NCBI GenBank assembly: GCA_031418215.1
Contig: JANOXC010000150.1
Coordinates: forward strand, 1-45,364
DNA: 45,364 nt
Direction: 5' to 3'
Origin: JANOXC01 sp031418215
GTDB taxonomy: Bacteria > Bacteroidota > Bacteroidia > AKYH767-A > OLB10
The translations under genes and the position numbers were made by a program. Positions 7,759 through 16,372 of this stretch are shown one piece after another. How positions within the stretch are numbered: the first letter of the stretch is position 1; each line of letters begins with the position of its first letter. The notes below the pieces were generated by a model, which was not told where the DNA came from, did not search any database, and saw nothing but the letters and a program-made list of their open reading frames with translations.

Positions 7759-7796
7759 ATAGCCCATGAATTAACTCCTGGACTATTTGTTTTTTT
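7759..7796. terminator. Imperfect palindrome with T-run, second copy of the 6561 element
   Basis: AATAGCCCATGAATTAAC pairs with the following CTCCTGGACTATT region with three mismatched positions (7759-7788), then TGTTTTTTT. It is not next to a gene end on either strand, so it is better seen as a dispersed repeat that can terminate transcription. Confidence 0.5.
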
Positions 7797-7799
7797 GTC

Positions 7800-7835
7800 C
7801 TTTCAGCGTTTACCCTTTTACTGGGACGCTGAAAG
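7800..7835. repeat. Palindromic hairpin, family member 5 (best preserved)
   Basis: CTTTCAGCGT (7800-7809) and ACGCTGAAAG (7826-7835) are perfect 10-bp arms, with inner ACCC and GGG and a TTTTACT loop. It is the most intact copy and defines the family layout. Confidence 0.7.
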
Positions 7836-7925
7836 TGATAAGTATGAATTGATGAATGCATAGTTTCCATAACTCATAATCATACTTCATTGTCCCTTGC
7901 AGGAAGCACTGAAGGGGATTGAATC

Positions 7926-7970
7926 GCATTTCAAATGCTCACATGGAGTTACATCCGCGTTTCAAACGTG
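7926..7970. repeat. Pair of small palindromes (GCATTTCAAATGC, GCGTTTCAAACGTG)
   Basis: Two related NTTTCAAAN palindromes 18 nt apart, flanked by ACATCC (7951-7956) and GGATGT (7985-7990). Function is unknown. Confidence 0.4.
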
Positions 7971-8000
7971 GACAAGTTGAGGGTGGATGTGATCGAATCC

Positions 8001-8050
8001 CATTTACATTTTACATTTGAAATTCTGCATTTTACATTCTACATTCTTCA
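8001..8050. repeat. ATTTTACATT low-complexity tract
   Basis: Repeats of (T)TTACATT with variation. Similar tracts lie at 3349-3387, 21991-22028 (opposite orientation) and 22080-22100. All are intergenic. Confidence 0.5.
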
Positions 8051-8058
8051 TTTCATCG

Positions 8059-8066
8059 TATCTTTG
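8059..8066 (+). promoter_or_regulatory. Predicted -7 element of mnmA
   Basis: TATCTTTG matches TAnnTTTG exactly and ends 4 nt before the ATG at 8071. It supports that start and predicts a leaderless message. No clear -33 element was found. Confidence 0.5.
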
Positions 8067-8070
8067 CCCC

Positions 8071-9165
8071 ATGAGCAGGAAAGGACGTGTTTTAGTGGCG
8101 ATGAGTGGCGGTATCGACAGTTCAGTCGCAGCAATCATGCTGCATGAGCAGGGATACGAAGTCATTGGCATTACCATGAAAACCTGGGATTATGCAAGCA
8201 GTGGTGGCGGAAAGAAAGAAACAGGATGCTGCAGTCTCGATTCCATCAATGATGCACGAGGTATTGCTGTTCAATATGGTTTTCCGCATTACATCCTTGA
8301 TATCAGAGCTGAATTCGGTGAAAGTGTGATTGATAATTTTGTGGATGAATACCTTGCCGGTCGTACGCCCAATCCCTGCGTGATGTGCAATACGCATATC
8401 AAATGGGAAGCATTATTGAAACGTGCAGATATGCTGGATTGCGAATTTATTGCTACAGGTCATTATGCACAGGTCAGAGCCGAAAATGGCCGTTTTGTGA
8501 TATCACGCGGACTGGATGCAACAAAAGACCAGAGTTATGTGTTATGGGGCGTTACTCAAGAATGTTTATCACGTACCATGTTTCCTGTTGGCCATCTGCA
8601 AAAATCAAGAATCAAGGAAATGGCGCATGAAATGGGTTTGCATGAGCTGGCTAATAAGAGCGAGAGCTATGAGATTTGTTTCATCCCTGATAACGATTAT
8701 CGTTCTTTCCTTAAAAACCGAGTCGAAGGATTAGAAGAACGACTAGATGGAGGACTTTTTGTGAATAAAGAAGGGCATATTTTAGGGAATCATAAAGGCT
8801 ATCCGTTTTATACCATTGGTCAGCGCAAAGGTTTGGAAATTGCTGTAGGAAATGCATTGTATGTAACGGAAATTGTTCCGGAAACAAATACCGTTGTGCT
8901 GGGAACCATTGAAGATTTACAACAACAGCAGGCCTTAGTAAGAAATATCAATTTGGTGAAATATGCCTCGATAAATGAATCATTACTTGCTTTAACCAAA
9001 GTGAGGTATAAAGATCCGGGTACTGCCAGTTCATTGGTTCAGAATGGTGACAAGATGCATGTAACCTTTCATAAGCCTGTTACCGGCATAGCCCCCGGGC
9101 AAAGTGCAGTATTTTATGAAGGTGATGATGTGATTGGTGGTGGGTTTATTGATAAATCTTTATAA
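8071..9165 (+). CDS. mnmA: tRNA 2-thiouridylase MnmA
   Basis: Introduces sulfur at C2 of U34 in the tRNAs for Lys, Glu and Gln, using ATP activation and a persulfide relay. The 364-residue product has the PP-loop SGGIDSS (residues 12-18; Ile replaces the more usual Val), the NPCVMCN motif (C103, C106) and the second catalytic Cys in SYEICFIPD (C203). FYTIGQRKGLEIA near the C-terminal third is a family block. The open frame runs upstream to 8017 through the ATTTTACATT tract, but ATG 8071 (MSRKGRVLVAMSGG) matches family starts and follows the TATCTTTG box. The gene appears monocistronic. Confidence 0.95.
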   Translation: MSRKGRVLVAMSGGIDSSVAAIMLHEQGYEVIGITMKTWDYASSGGGKKETGCCSLDSINDARGIAVQYGFPHYILDIRAEFGESVIDNFVDEYLAGRTPNPCVMCNTHIKWEALLKRADMLDCEFIATGHYAQVRAENGRFVISRGLDATKDQSYVLWGVTQECLSRTMFPVGHLQKSRIKEMAHEMGLHELANKSESYEICFIPDNDYRSFLKNRVEGLEERLDGGLFVNKEGHILGNHKGYPFYTIGQRKGLEIAVGNALYVTEIVPETNTVVLGTIEDLQQQQALVRNINLVKYASINESLLALTKVRYKDPGTASSLVQNGDKMHVTFHKPVTGIAPGQSAVFYEGDDVIGGGFIDKSL

Positions 9166-9214
9166 AACATTTCCTGAATTGTTACGTAAAAACAAACAAT
9201 AACGGTACCCTGAA

Positions 9215-9925
9215 ATGATTAAAATGAAGCATTACTGGATTTTATTGATTTTTGTTTTAAGTCTTCAAGCTTGTAAGAAAGATGAGCCAGCCGAGCCAAT
9301 AGACCTGGGGTACAATTACTTTCCACTTAAAGTTGGCAGTGAATTGATCTACCAGGTTGACTCTATCGGATGGCTGGGTTATACTTATAACAACACTGTA
9401 ATTCCACATACCGTTGAAATTGATACTTTGCATTTTGAGATAAAAGAAATAGTAGAGCGTTTTTTTACTGATAATGAAGGACGTAATACAGCCCGCATAG
9501 AACGCTATAAGCGCATGACACCGGCTGACCCTTGGGTTCTTTATAAAGTTGTTACAGCAAATATTACATCTACAGCTGCTGAGCGAAATGAAGATAATTT
9601 CCGTTACATTAAGCTGGTATTCCCTCCGGTTGTAAATGAAAAATGGAACGGCCATTCACCTACCATACTAACGCCCTGGGAATACACTTATGAATCAGTA
9701 GCCGAACCTGCTTCCATTGGCCCGTTGGCCTTTGATTCTACCCTAACTGTCCTTCAAAATGAAGACATCAATTTGATTACCTATAGTTTTTACATTGAGA
9801 AATATGCTGCTGGCGTGGGGCTGATTTACAAAGAATACAATGACTATGAATATGAAAGTCTGAGTTCTTCAATGATTAAAGACGGCTTTATATATAAGGA
9901 GACGCTAATAAGTTATACACCCTGA
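9215..9925 (+). CDS. Putative lipoprotein, unknown function
   Basis: A 236-residue protein with a lipoprotein signal (MIKMKHYWILLIFVLSLQAC): charged start, hydrophobic core, then LQAC with the lipidated Cys at 20 followed by KKDE. The rest is soluble and beta-rich (YNYFPLKVGSELIYQVDSI, EKWNGHSPTILTPWEYTYE, GVGLIYKEYNDYEYE). This pattern, with 'YFPLKVGS' near the start, is common in uncharacterised Bacteroidota lipoproteins. An alternative start is the ATG at 9224 (MKHYW). It lies 49 nt after mnmA with no terminator visible, and before the T9SS subtilase. No function is recognised. Confidence 0.75.
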   Translation: MIKMKHYWILLIFVLSLQACKKDEPAEPIDLGYNYFPLKVGSELIYQVDSIGWLGYTYNNTVIPHTVEIDTLHFEIKEIVERFFTDNEGRNTARIERYKRMTPADPWVLYKVVTANITSTAAERNEDNFRYIKLVFPPVVNEKWNGHSPTILTPWEYTYESVAEPASIGPLAFDSTLTVLQNEDINLITYSFYIEKYAAGVGLIYKEYNDYEYESLSSSMIKDGFIYKETLISYTP

Positions 9926-10043
9926 TTTTCTTCATAAAATCACATAAATTTTACGATTTATATCGGTGCTTTTAAAGTAGGAATGCCTATTTTTACAATC
10001 GTTAAATAAGATTGTTATTTACCTCTAGCACCCTGCTTAATTC

Positions 10044-11717
10044 ATGTTAAAAAAACTACTCTGCATTATTGCTCTTTTTTCATTCAGCAACAATTCCTTC
10101 TCTCAAAACAGGTTTGTAATTCGGTTTACAAATAAGACTAATACGCCATTTAGCATCAATAATCCTTTGGCATTCCTTTCCCAAAGAGCCGTCGATCGCA
10201 GGAATGCACATGGCATAGCCATTGACCAAAGCGATCTTCCAGTTGATCCTATATATATACAAAAGGTGTCAAATATTACAGGTGTTACGATCTTGAATCA
10301 TTCAAAATGGTTTAATTCTGTGACAGTGGAACTAACTTCTCCTTCCATTTTAAGCTCCATCAATGCATTACCTTTTGTACTGTCATCTGTACTAGTTGGC
10401 AGGCCTGCAGGCACGGGTGAAACAAACATTAATAAGTATAACCTGAATGAACAAGGACCAGTATTAAACTCCTTCCCGTCTGTAGCGCGTCTAGCGAGCT
10501 TCAACTATGGAAATGCGCAGAATCAAACAAGCATGATTAATATCAATGCCCTGCACGATTTGGGTTTTAGTGGACAGGGAATGATTATCGCCGTTATTGA
10601 TGGTGGATTTCAAGACGCTGATATCATGGGTTGTTTTGATAGTTTATTTAGTCAGGGGAGTGTATTGTCGACGTGGGATTTTGTTAGTAACAATGCAAAT
10701 GTTTATGATGACTTCTGGCATGGATCTGCAGTACTATCAACAATGGCGGCCAATGTTCCCGGTGATATGGTTGGAACAGCCCCAAATGCCCAATATATAT
10801 TGTTGCGTTCAGAAGAAGTATTATCAGAATATATTATCGAAGAATACAATTGGGCTTCCGCAGCTGAATTTGCCGATAGTGCCGGTGCCGATGTTATCAA
10901 TTCTTCTTTGGGTTATACCGAGTTCGATGATCCAACTCAAAATCATACGTATGCCGATATGGATGGCAATACCTGCCCTGCAACTATTGCTGCAGACATT
11001 GCCGCTTCAAAAGGCATCTTGGTTGTGAACAGTGCAGGTAATGAGGGCAATAATTCTTTTCATTACATCAGTAGTCCTGCCGATGGTAATTTCGTTTTAG
11101 GAATTGGTGCCGTTAATTCATCGGGATCGTATGCTTCCTTCAGCAGCCAGGGTCCTTCATTTGATGGAAGAGTTAAACCTGATGTGGCAGCACAAGGACA
11201 AGGTGCCGCCGTATTTATGCCTGGAAACACGTTGAGCTCATTTAGTAGCGGAACATCATTCTCCGGACCAATCATTGCAGGTGCAGTTGCCTGCCTTCGT
11301 CAGCGATTTCCTGCCAAATCGAATATAGAAATAATGGATGCCGTCCGTCAAAGCGCTTCGCAATATGCTACGCCGGATGGAATGTTGGGTTATGGTATTC
11401 CTGATTTTGGTGTAGCAAGTCTGGTTTTGGGTGGATATGAACTATCATTATTCAGCGATGGATTAGAAGTAATTGACTTCTACCCTAACCCATTAAAAAG
11501 TGGATCAACATTGAATTTTCGATTTTTTAACCGCTACATGGAGTCTGTTTCCATTGATCTTTTAGATGCAACCGGTAAAGTTATTTCCCGACAGACAATC
11601 GATACTTCAACGTCAGTAATTCCTGTTGAAATAGACACCAAACTGTCAGGCGGAATATATTTTTTAAGGGCTGCTACTGAAAGCAAAACTGTTATGAAAA
11701 AATTGGTGGTGTATTAA
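10044..11717 (+). CDS. Secreted S8 (subtilisin-like) serine protease with T9SS sorting domain
   Basis: A 557-residue extracellular endopeptidase. A signal peptide (MLKKLLCIIALFSFSNNSFS) is followed by a propeptide-like region (about 21-160). The catalytic domain has the triad visible as D186 (IAVIDGGFQ), H226 (WHGSAVLSTM) and S405 (GTSFSGPIIAG), with oxyanion Asn333 in SAGNEG. A T9SS type A C-terminal domain starts at DFYPNPLKSGSTLNF and ends MKKLVVY. All catalytic residues are intact. It is probably monocistronic, with about 200 nt to the next gene. Substrate is unknown; surface protein or nutrient proteolysis is plausible. Confidence 0.93.
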   Translation: MLKKLLCIIALFSFSNNSFSQNRFVIRFTNKTNTPFSINNPLAFLSQRAVDRRNAHGIAIDQSDLPVDPIYIQKVSNITGVTILNHSKWFNSVTVELTSPSILSSINALPFVLSSVLVGRPAGTGETNINKYNLNEQGPVLNSFPSVARLASFNYGNAQNQTSMININALHDLGFSGQGMIIAVIDGGFQDADIMGCFDSLFSQGSVLSTWDFVSNNANVYDDFWHGSAVLSTMAANVPGDMVGTAPNAQYILLRSEEVLSEYIIEEYNWASAAEFADSAGADVINSSLGYTEFDDPTQNHTYADMDGNTCPATIAADIAASKGILVVNSAGNEGNNSFHYISSPADGNFVLGIGAVNSSGSYASFSSQGPSFDGRVKPDVAAQGQGAAVFMPGNTLSSFSSGTSFSGPIIAGAVACLRQRFPAKSNIEIMDAVRQSASQYATPDGMLGYGIPDFGVASLVLGGYELSLFSDGLEVIDFYPNPLKSGSTLNFRFFNRYMESVSIDLLDATGKVISRQTIDTSTSVIPVEIDTKLSGGIYFLRAATESKTVMKKLVVY

Positions 11718-11877
11718 TTAAACCACTGAACGGTCTTTTCTGATAGTTTATTTTATTACGGAGTCACCCTTCAACATTTTTAATGAATGATCGTTTATGT
11801 ATTACCATCATTCAAAATGCATTTAAAAAAAATCATCCAGGCCCATCTATGGAAATTAAGACCTGTCTATCACAATA

Positions 11878-11909
11878 TTTGGCAATCCCCCTTAAAAAAA
11901 CCAATTTTG
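11878..11909 (+). promoter_or_regulatory. Predicted promoter of the membrane protein-rhomboid-aminotransferase operon
   Basis: TTTG (11878-11881), 20-nt spacer, CAATTTTG (11902-11909; one mismatch to TAnnTTTG). It ends 7 nt before the ATG at 11917. Confidence 0.5.
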
Positions 11910-11916
11910 TGAGATT

Positions 11917-12897
11917 ATGGACACCCGCCAGTTAAACCTCCTGAATATTGGATTAATGATTTTCTCTACTGTCGTAGCATTTATCCTGCCTTTTGAATTG
12001 TTTTTGTTTTCTTATGCTGTTTTAGGTCCATTACATTACCTTACAGAAATATCATGGCTGCATAAAAGAAACTATTTCATCAAAGGAAAATATGACTTTT
12101 TATGGCTTGTATTATTGGGTTTATTCGGGACATTCGGGTATTTTGGTATTAAAGGATTTACTAAGTGGAGTGATATAGCGCCCTTTGTTGCATTGTTAAG
12201 CGCAGTAGGATTCTATTTAATCAAAGATGGTTACCTACGCATACTTGCAGTCTTTATGATCATCATTTCTGCAGGTTTTTTAAACGATAACCATTTCTAT
12301 ATTGTCTTTTTCTTGATTTTTCTTCCTACCATCTTTCATGTATTTTTTTTCACGGGATCATTTATTTTACATGGCGCCATAAAATCTAAAAGTGCTACAG
12401 GTAAATGGTCATTGGTAATCTTTATTGCCTGTGCTTTCAGTTTCTTTTTCATTGTACCTGATTTTTCACATTACCAGGTAACTGATTACATAAAAAAATC
12501 TTATAATGACTTTGCTGCATTAAATTTTTACATTATCAATTTCTTACAACTGGATCAACTGGCAAAATTTGACCAACAAGCCGCTTCAACAATATTCAGT
12601 TCTGACACCGGCTACAAGGTAATGCGTTTTATAGCTTTTGCCTATACTTATCATTACCTCAATTGGTTCAGCAAAACATCCATTATCAAGTGGCATCAAG
12701 TAGAGCGGAAATATTTAATATTAACGTTGAGCATCTGGGTACTTGCCCTAGTTGTTTACTCCATCAACTATCAAACAGGACTTAAATTTTTATTTTTTCT
12801 AAGCTTCCTCCATGTTTTTCTGGAGTTCCCGTTGAATTGTAAAACCTTTATTGATTTAGGAAAAGAAATAAGAATACCCCGGTTTTCTCGAGGGTAA
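11917..12897 (+). CDS. Polytopic membrane protein with membrane-embedded histidines, unknown
   Basis: A 326-residue protein with about nine or ten hydrophobic segments, so an inner-membrane protein. I do not recognise a family with confidence. Histidines sit in or beside the hydrophobic segments: H40 (GPLHYLTE), H141 (TIFHVFFF), H152 (ILHGAI), H246 (YTYHYLNWF), H260 (IKWHQ) and H299 (SFLHVFLEFP). Such a set can form a metal site, as in Brp/Blh-type carotene oxygenases or membrane hydroxylases, but the exact motifs of those families are not seen. It is followed after 14 nt by the rhomboid gene, which overlaps the aminotransferase gene, so it is the first gene of a three-gene operon. Confidence 0.75.
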   Translation: MDTRQLNLLNIGLMIFSTVVAFILPFELFLFSYAVLGPLHYLTEISWLHKRNYFIKGKYDFLWLVLLGLFGTFGYFGIKGFTKWSDIAPFVALLSAVGFYLIKDGYLRILAVFMIIISAGFLNDNHFYIVFFLIFLPTIFHVFFFTGSFILHGAIKSKSATGKWSLVIFIACAFSFFFIVPDFSHYQVTDYIKKSYNDFAALNFYIINFLQLDQLAKFDQQAASTIFSSDTGYKVMRFIAFAYTYHYLNWFSKTSIIKWHQVERKYLILTLSIWVLALVVYSINYQTGLKFLFFLSFLHVFLEFPLNCKTFIDLGKEIRIPRFSRG

Positions 12898-12911
12898 ACA
12901 ATATCATATAT

Positions 12912-13526
12912 ATGACTTTACTCATCACCGGAATAACAGTTATTCTTTCACTGCTTGCATTTTCAAATCCTGAGATTATGCGCAAGTTGATTTTTAACCC
13001 CTATATGGTGAATAAGAAACAGGAATGGTGGCGTTTCTTTACCAGTGGATTCATCCACGCTGATTTTATGCATCTTGCTATTAACATGCTTGTCTTCTAC
13101 AGTTTTGGAAAGGCTGTCGAATATTATTTCGCTGAAGTGTATGACGATAAATCAACCTATTATTTCATCATACTTTATTTAGGCGGAATGTTGATCAGCA
13201 GTGCTCCTACCTATGCAAAAAATAAAAACAACTATTTATACAACTCTCTCGGAGCATCCGGAGCCGTTTCTGCCATCCTTTTTGCAGCCATTCTTTTTAA
13301 TCCTTGGTCTAAAATATATATATGGGGACTCATTGGCATTCCGGGCATTGTACTGGGACCGCTTTATCTTTTTTTTGAATACAAAGCTTCCAGTCGTAAA
13401 GGCGACAATATCAATCATGATGCACATTTCTGGGGTGCTGTGTTTGGAATAATATTCCCCATATTGCTCAAACCATCGCTCGGTCTTGCATTTCTAGCAA
13501 CCTTATTTAGCGGGCCGGGTCAATGA
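12912..13526 (+). CDS. Rhomboid family intramembrane serine protease
   Basis: A 204-residue polytopic protease that cleaves transmembrane segments. Family marks are WWRFFTSGFIHADFMHLAINM (helix with HAD..H), the catalytic serine in GASG (S116) and the catalytic His in HDAHFWGAVFG (H172). The length is that of a minimal six-helix rhomboid. It starts 14 nt after the His-rich membrane protein gene. Its stop overlaps the aminotransferase start (ATGA at 13523-13526). The substrate is unknown; the upstream membrane protein is a possible partner by position. Confidence 0.93.
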   Translation: MTLLITGITVILSLLAFSNPEIMRKLIFNPYMVNKKQEWWRFFTSGFIHADFMHLAINMLVFYSFGKAVEYYFAEVYDDKSTYYFIILYLGGMLISSAPTYAKNKNNYLYNSLGASGAVSAILFAAILFNPWSKIYIWGLIGIPGIVLGPLYLFFEYKASSRKGDNINHDAHFWGAVFGIIFPILLKPSLGLAFLATLFSGPGQ

Positions 13527-14365
13527 CTACTATGAAATTTTTATCATTTAACGGTAATATCATTGGAGAAGGAGAATCTTCCTTATTAAACAACCGTGGA
13601 TTTTTTTTTGGCGATGGATTTTTTGAATCCATGCACTGGCATGATGGAAAAATATTGTTCGCTGATGCTCATTTGGAAAGAATAAATATTGCTTTCAACA
13701 TACTTAAACTTGATGAGTCAACACTGAATTTTCAAAGTTTACAAAAGGAAGCAAAAGAATTAATTGAAAAGAATAAACTTAAAGGCGATGCAAGAATTCG
13801 CATGACTTTTTTCAGGGTTTCTGAAGGAAATTATACGCCGCTAAAAAACAATACAGGTCGAATGATCAATGTAAAGCCACTGGATACAAATGGTTTTACC
13901 CTCAATGAAGTCGGCCTTAGTATTGGTGTTTACCACGAACAGACAAAGTCAAGGTCATCCATCTCTAATTTAAAAACATTAAACAGCCTGGTATATGTAC
14001 TTGCCGGAATTTATGCAAGAGACCACAGCTGGGATGATGTATTGATCCTAAATGATACAGGTAATATCATTGAAGCACACACTTCAAATATTTTTATCGT
14101 TATGGGCAACAAATTGTATACACCACCGCTTTCCGATGGCTGTGTAAATGGTGTTATGCGTAAACAGATTCTTAAATTAGCAGAACAAACCGGCATCTCC
14201 TGTGCTGAAAAAAGTCTTTTGCAAAAAGATATTGATGTTGCTGATGAATTAATTCTCAGCAATGCAGTGCAAGGTATCAGGTGGGTTGAAAAAGCCGGAA
14301 ATAATACATATAAAAAATCGGTTGCGGAACTTCTTTACAATAACTTAAACAAACATTTTGTTTGA
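13523..14365 (+). CDS. Class IV PLP aminotransferase/lyase (4-amino-4-deoxychorismate lyase-like)
   Basis: A 280-residue PLP enzyme of fold type IV. The Schiff-base lysine is K151 in ISNLKTLNSLVYVLA, and the phosphate and carboxylate region GNIIEAHTSNIF contains E184. FFGDGFFESM near residue 31 is the family N-terminal block. The C-terminal ELILSNAVQGIRWV resembles PabC, which releases p-aminobenzoate for folate, but D-amino-acid and branched-chain aminotransferases share the fold and cannot be excluded. Translation is coupled to rhomboid by an ATGA overlap. A folate or aromatic role does not explain the neighbours. Confidence 0.85.
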   Translation: MTTMKFLSFNGNIIGEGESSLLNNRGFFFGDGFFESMHWHDGKILFADAHLERINIAFNILKLDESTLNFQSLQKEAKELIEKNKLKGDARIRMTFFRVSEGNYTPLKNNTGRMINVKPLDTNGFTLNEVGLSIGVYHEQTKSRSSISNLKTLNSLVYVLAGIYARDHSWDDVLILNDTGNIIEAHTSNIFIVMGNKLYTPPLSDGCVNGVMRKQILKLAEQTGISCAEKSLLQKDIDVADELILSNAVQGIRWVEKAGNNTYKKSVAELLYNNLNKHFV

Positions 14366-14366
14366 C

Positions 14367-16235
14367 TTAAGAGTAACGTTCCTGGATTTCCATCCATTTC
14401 AACATTTGTTCTTCAAGCGATTTTTCCAAACTATTATACTCGGCCGACCATTTAGTAATTTCAATATGATCATCGGAGCCATTATTCATTTTCACTAGTA
14501 AATTTTGTTTTTTCAATTCCAAAGCAGCCAACAAACTTTCTAATTCATCTAATTCTCTTTGCTCCTTGTAAGATAATTTCTTCTTCGGTGTAGCGTCGAT
14601 TTTAACCGGCTCATTTTTTATTTCAGGCTTTCGCTTTTCAATACATGCTGCAGCAGCCAATTTATCTCTATAATCAGTATAGTTACCGTGTATGTCTTTC
14701 ACTTCATGACTGCCGTCCAAAACAAAGACATGATCAACCAAACGATCCATGAAATAGCGATCGTGTGTTACCATTAATAAGCAACCCTGGTAATTCAATA
14801 AGAATTCTTCCAGTGTATTCAATGTAACAATATCCAGATCATTAGTTGGTTCATCAAGAATTAAAAAGTTGGGATTGCGTAATAAAATAGTTAAAAGATA
14901 AAGTCGTTTCTTCTCTCCTCCACTCAGCTTCGAAACAAATGAATATTGTTGGTCACCTGTAAATTGAAAATGATTCAGGAATTGGGAAACCGTAATCCAA
15001 TTCCCGTCACCTGTCTCCACATACTCCGTGATTTCCTTTACTACTTCAATAACACGCTTATCATCATTCAACTGAATACCGTCTTGCGAATAATAACCAA
15101 AAACAACAGTCTCGCCCGATCGTATCCTCCCTTCATCCGGCTTCACCAAACCCATAATCATATTCAATAGTGTAGATTTACCGGAGCCATTCCGTCCAAT
15201 AATTCCAATCTTCTCCCCTTTCTTGAAGGTATAACTAAAATTGTGCAACAGTTGCTGACCATTGTATTGTTTACAGATATTCTCCAGCTCAAGAATCTTA
15301 CTTCCGAGACGGTTCATCTGCATGGTAATTTGCATTTTGCTTTGTCCCAGCTTTGTCTTCGCCTTTTCCTCAACAACATAAAAACTATCCTGCCTCGCTT
15401 TTTGCTTTGTGCCTCTTGCTTTTGGCTGGCGACGCATCCATTCCAATTCGCGACTATATATATTGCGCGCCTTGTCAACTGAAGCGCGTTCACTCATTTC
15501 ACGTTCTTCTTTCTTTCCTAAAAAATATGCGTAATTACCTTTATATATATAAACATCATTGTTATGCAATTCAGCAATCGTATCACATACTCCGTCTAAA
15601 AAATAACGGTCATGTGATATCAGCAAAATTGATTTGTTAAGACGGTTCAAATAATTTTCCAGCCACTCAATCATATCAAGGTCAAGGTGATTGGTAGGTT
15701 CATCCATCAATAAAAGGTCATGATCTTCAATCAACATTCGTGCTAATGCCAGCCTCTTTTTCTGACCACCTGAAAAATTTTCCACCGTTTTTTCAAGATC
15801 ATGAATTCCTAATTTACCCAAAACTTCAACTGCCCTTGCTTCATAATCCCATCCATTATTCGCATCGATATAATCCGTCAACCGATGCAATTCAACTTGG
15901 TCAGCTTCTTCTCCCAATTCGATCAGCTTTTCATATTCTCCAATGGCATGGAGTAAAGGATGATCATGTGGAAAAACACAATCCAAAGCTTGTAGGCCCG
16001 GTGTGAAATAAGGATCCTGTTCAAGATAGCCAATGCGTAAGTCACTACGACGTGAAACCCTTCCACTGTCAGGTTTTTCCTTGCCGGCAATAATCCTCAA
16101 CAAAGTGGTTTTTCCACTCCCATTTGGCGCTATAATGGCCATCTTCTGACCTTCACTTAATGAAATACTTAGATCTGTAAATAATGGGTTCTCGCTATAT
16201 GATTTGGAAAGGCTTTCTGCAGTAAAAATATTCAT
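14367..16235 (-). CDS. ABC-F ATPase (Uup-like)
   Basis: A soluble 622-residue protein with two ABC ATPase domains and no membrane segments. ABC-F proteins bind the ribosomal E site or act in DNA transposition and translation fidelity. Domain 1 has APNGSGKTT (about 36-44), FSGGQKKRLALA and LLLMDEPTNHLD. Domain 2 has GRNGSGKST, LSGGEKKRLYL and FLILDEPTNDLD. The C-terminal 80 residues (KKKLSYKEQRELDELE onward) form the charged coiled coil typical of Uup. It ends 1 nt after the opposing aminotransferase gene, so the two are convergent with essentially no spacer. A TAGCTTTG box ends 4 nt before its ATG. The insertion sequence begins 64 nt upstream. Confidence 0.92.
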   Translation of the reverse strand: MNIFTAESLSKSYSENPLFTDLSISLSEGQKMAIIAPNGSGKTTLLRIIAGKEKPDSGRVSRRSDLRIGYLEQDPYFTPGLQALDCVFPHDHPLLHAIGEYEKLIELGEEADQVELHRLTDYIDANNGWDYEARAVEVLGKLGIHDLEKTVENFSGGQKKRLALARMLIEDHDLLLMDEPTNHLDLDMIEWLENYLNRLNKSILLISHDRYFLDGVCDTIAELHNNDVYIYKGNYAYFLGKKEEREMSERASVDKARNIYSRELEWMRRQPKARGTKQKARQDSFYVVEEKAKTKLGQSKMQITMQMNRLGSKILELENICKQYNGQQLLHNFSYTFKKGEKIGIIGRNGSGKSTLLNMIMGLVKPDEGRIRSGETVVFGYYSQDGIQLNDDKRVIEVVKEITEYVETGDGNWITVSQFLNHFQFTGDQQYSFVSKLSGGEKKRLYLLTILLRNPNFLILDEPTNDLDIVTLNTLEEFLLNYQGCLLMVTHDRYFMDRLVDHVFVLDGSHEVKDIHGNYTDYRDKLAAAACIEKRKPEIKNEPVKIDATPKKKLSYKEQRELDELESLLAALELKKQNLLVKMNNGSDDHIEITKWSAEYNSLEKSLEEQMLKWMEIQERYS

Positions 16236-16239
16236 GGCG

Positions 16240-16247
16240 CAAAGCTA
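16240..16247 (-). promoter_or_regulatory. Predicted -7 element of the ABC-F gene
   Basis: On the minus strand TAGCTTTG matches TAnnTTTG exactly and ends 4 nt before the ATG at 16235. The insertion sequence starts about 50 nt further upstream and leaves this core promoter intact. Confidence 0.5.
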
Positions 16248-16299
16248 GGGTTATGTTTCGGGTTTCTGGTTTCGTGTTTAAAGTTTAAGGTTTAAGGTT

Positions 16300-16324
16300 T
16301 GAGGTAGACTAAATAGAGTTGACC
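16300..16324. repeat. Left inverted repeat of the IS
   Basis: TGAGGTAGACTAAATAGAG then TTGACC. It matches the reverse complement of 17666-17690 at 17 of 25 positions, including the blocks TAGACTAA and GTTGACC. Confidence 0.65.
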
Positions 16325-16372
16325 TTATTTATCTTATTTGTTGATGTTGACTTTTGCTTTTTATTAGTAGTT

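Larger units (their letters stand above)
7571..8058. other. Repeat-dense intergenic region before mnmA
   Basis: About 490 nt with no credible gene. It contains composite repeat copy 2 (7759-7835), two copies of an ATCATACTTnATnGTCCC motif (7714-7736 and 7879-7901), two small palindromes (7926-7938 and 7957-7970) and an ATTTTACATT tract (8001-8050). Confidence 0.65.

Noticed and set aside
8017..8070. N-terminal extension of MnmA (MKFCILHSTFF...)
   Set aside because: The extension is translated repeat sequence and lies upstream of the -7 box; family starts align with ATG 8071.
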